Under the pieces are notes generated by a model. The model was given only the letters and a program-made list of their open reading frames with translations. It ran no database searches and was not told where the DNA came from. The translations under genes were made by a program, and so were the position numbers. This document shows positions 5,141 to 5,829 of a stretch of 5,829 nt of DNA, in pieces. The stretch's first letter is position 1. Every line of letters starts with the position of its first letter. Source of the stretch: Pseudomonadota bacterium (GTDB taxonomy: Bacteria; Pseudomonadota; Gammaproteobacteria; Xanthomonadales; Marinicellaceae); NCBI GenBank assembly GCA_008501575.1, contig QQUO01000284.1, positions 1 to 5,829 of the forward strand. Direction: 5' to 3'.

Positions 5141-5829
5141 ATGGAACAAATAAATAACAACATCATTGATGTCACAGCAGAAGGCTTTGTCAATGATGTC
5201 ATCGAACAGTCCAAACAAAAGCCGGTGTTGGTGGATTTCTGGGCCGATTGGTGTCAGCCTTGTAAAAATTTAATGCCCTTATTGCAACAACTGGCAGAGA
5301 AGTACCCCAATGATTTTGTTCTGGCTAAAGTAAATACCGACCAGGAACAAGAATTGGCGATGCAAGTGGGTATCCAGAGTCTGCCCACTGTGGTGTTGAT
5401 TAAAAATGGTGAAATTGTGGACAGTTTTACCGGTTTAAAACCCGCGGGTGAATTGGAGCAATGGCTGTTGCCTCATTTAGACGCGGCAGAGGCACAAGAC
5501 CAGGCACCGATTGATGTTGCTGATGATCAAGTCAGTGCTTTTATCGCCGATCAGAACTATGAAGCGGCTCTGGCTCACTTACAAACGTTGCCAAAAGAGC
5601 AGGCCATCTGGCAAATGATGGAAGTACATTTATTGTTGGGCGATGTTAACCAGGCCCAACAATTACTTGATGAATTGACCGATGAACAGCGGAAACAACC
5701 CCAAGCGAACATTATTGCCGCCCGCATTCAACTGCAACAACTTGATTTACAGGGCCGTGAAAATTTAATGGCCGTCAAATCTTTAATAGATCAAGGGGGC
5801 ACAGAACAAGCGGCGGAAGATTTATTAAG
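5141..5829 (+). CDS. cnoX: CnoX/YbbN-type thioredoxin-domain co-chaperone (partial, runs off right edge)
   Basis: Members combine a thioredoxin domain with tetratricopeptide-like helices. E. coli CnoX (YbbN) is a holdase activated by hypochlorous acid that hands clients to GroEL and DnaK. The window holds 229 residues (E. coli about 284). Residues 1-113 are the thioredoxin fold: PVLVDFWADWCQPCKNLMP with C38/C41 and the cis-proline P82 (QSLPTVV). Residues about 125-229 are helical with paired-helix repeats (FIADQNYEAALAHLQ, EVHLLLGDVNQAQQLLDEL). E. coli YbbN has SQHC in place of CxxC; this protein keeps both cysteines as CQPC and may be redox active, as in CnoX proteins that reduce disulfides. 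It lies 11 bp after nfuA, so it is almost surely co-transcribed. Canonical thioredoxin is excluded by the C-terminal extension. No stop within the window. Confidence 0.9.
   Translation, partial: MEQINNNIIDVTAEGFVNDVIEQSKQKPVLVDFWADWCQPCKNLMPLLQQLAEKYPNDFVLAKVNTDQEQELAMQVGIQSLPTVVLIKNGEIVDSFTGLKPAGELEQWLLPHLDAAEAQDQAPIDVADDQVSAFIADQNYEAALAHLQTLPKEQAIWQMMEVHLLLGDVNQAQQLLDELTDEQRKQPQANIIAARIQLQQLDLQGRENLMAVKSLIDQGGTEQAAEDLL

Noticed and set aside
5141..5829. Plain thioredoxin (trxA)
   Set aside because: The product continues well beyond the roughly 108 residues of thioredoxin into a helical TPR-like region and has CQPC instead of CGPC.

Overview
This is a chromosomal segment that looks like a gammaproteobacterium of moderate to low GC content. 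The evidence is RNase E (rne) divergent from the pseudouridine synthase gene rluC, the arrangement known from Escherichia coli, plus an NfuA of exactly the E. coli length with its CxxC at the same residue numbers, and a CnoX/YbbN-type thioredoxin. The genus cannot be named from this sequence. No insertion sequence, tRNA, rRNA, CRISPR or phage gene was seen.

Layout. Positions 1-2104 (minus strand) hold the N-terminal 701 codons of rne, running off the left edge. The catalytic half is very conserved. The tail becomes a tandem array of at least 23 degenerate pentapeptides (consensus A/P-N-Q-K-Q) that is still running at the edge. Positions 2105-2588 are a 484-bp divergent intergenic region with several inverted repeats, candidate promoters in both directions and a hairpin over the rne ribosome binding site, as expected for a long regulated rne leader. 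Positions 2589-3473 (plus) are rluC with a GTG start. A short gap carries a small hairpin and a plausible sigma-70 promoter. Then come three closely packed plus-strand genes: a PF00756-type alpha/beta-hydrolase esterase (3544-4557), nfuA (4554-5129, ATGA overlap) and a cnoX-like gene (5141 to the right edge, 11-bp gap).

How the genes fit together. The left half concerns RNA: RNase E processes and degrades rRNA, tRNA and mRNA, and RluC modifies 23S rRNA. The right half looks like one operon. NfuA delivers Fe-S clusters and protects them under oxidative stress or iron starvation, and CnoX-type proteins are thioredoxin-fold holdases protecting proteins from oxidation. The esterase's substrate is unknown, but its translational coupling to nfuA suggests a shared role, possibly stress related. 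The most unusual feature is the pentapeptide-repeat tail of RNase E. The rest is largely conserved housekeeping sequence, and I see no clear new multi-gene system.
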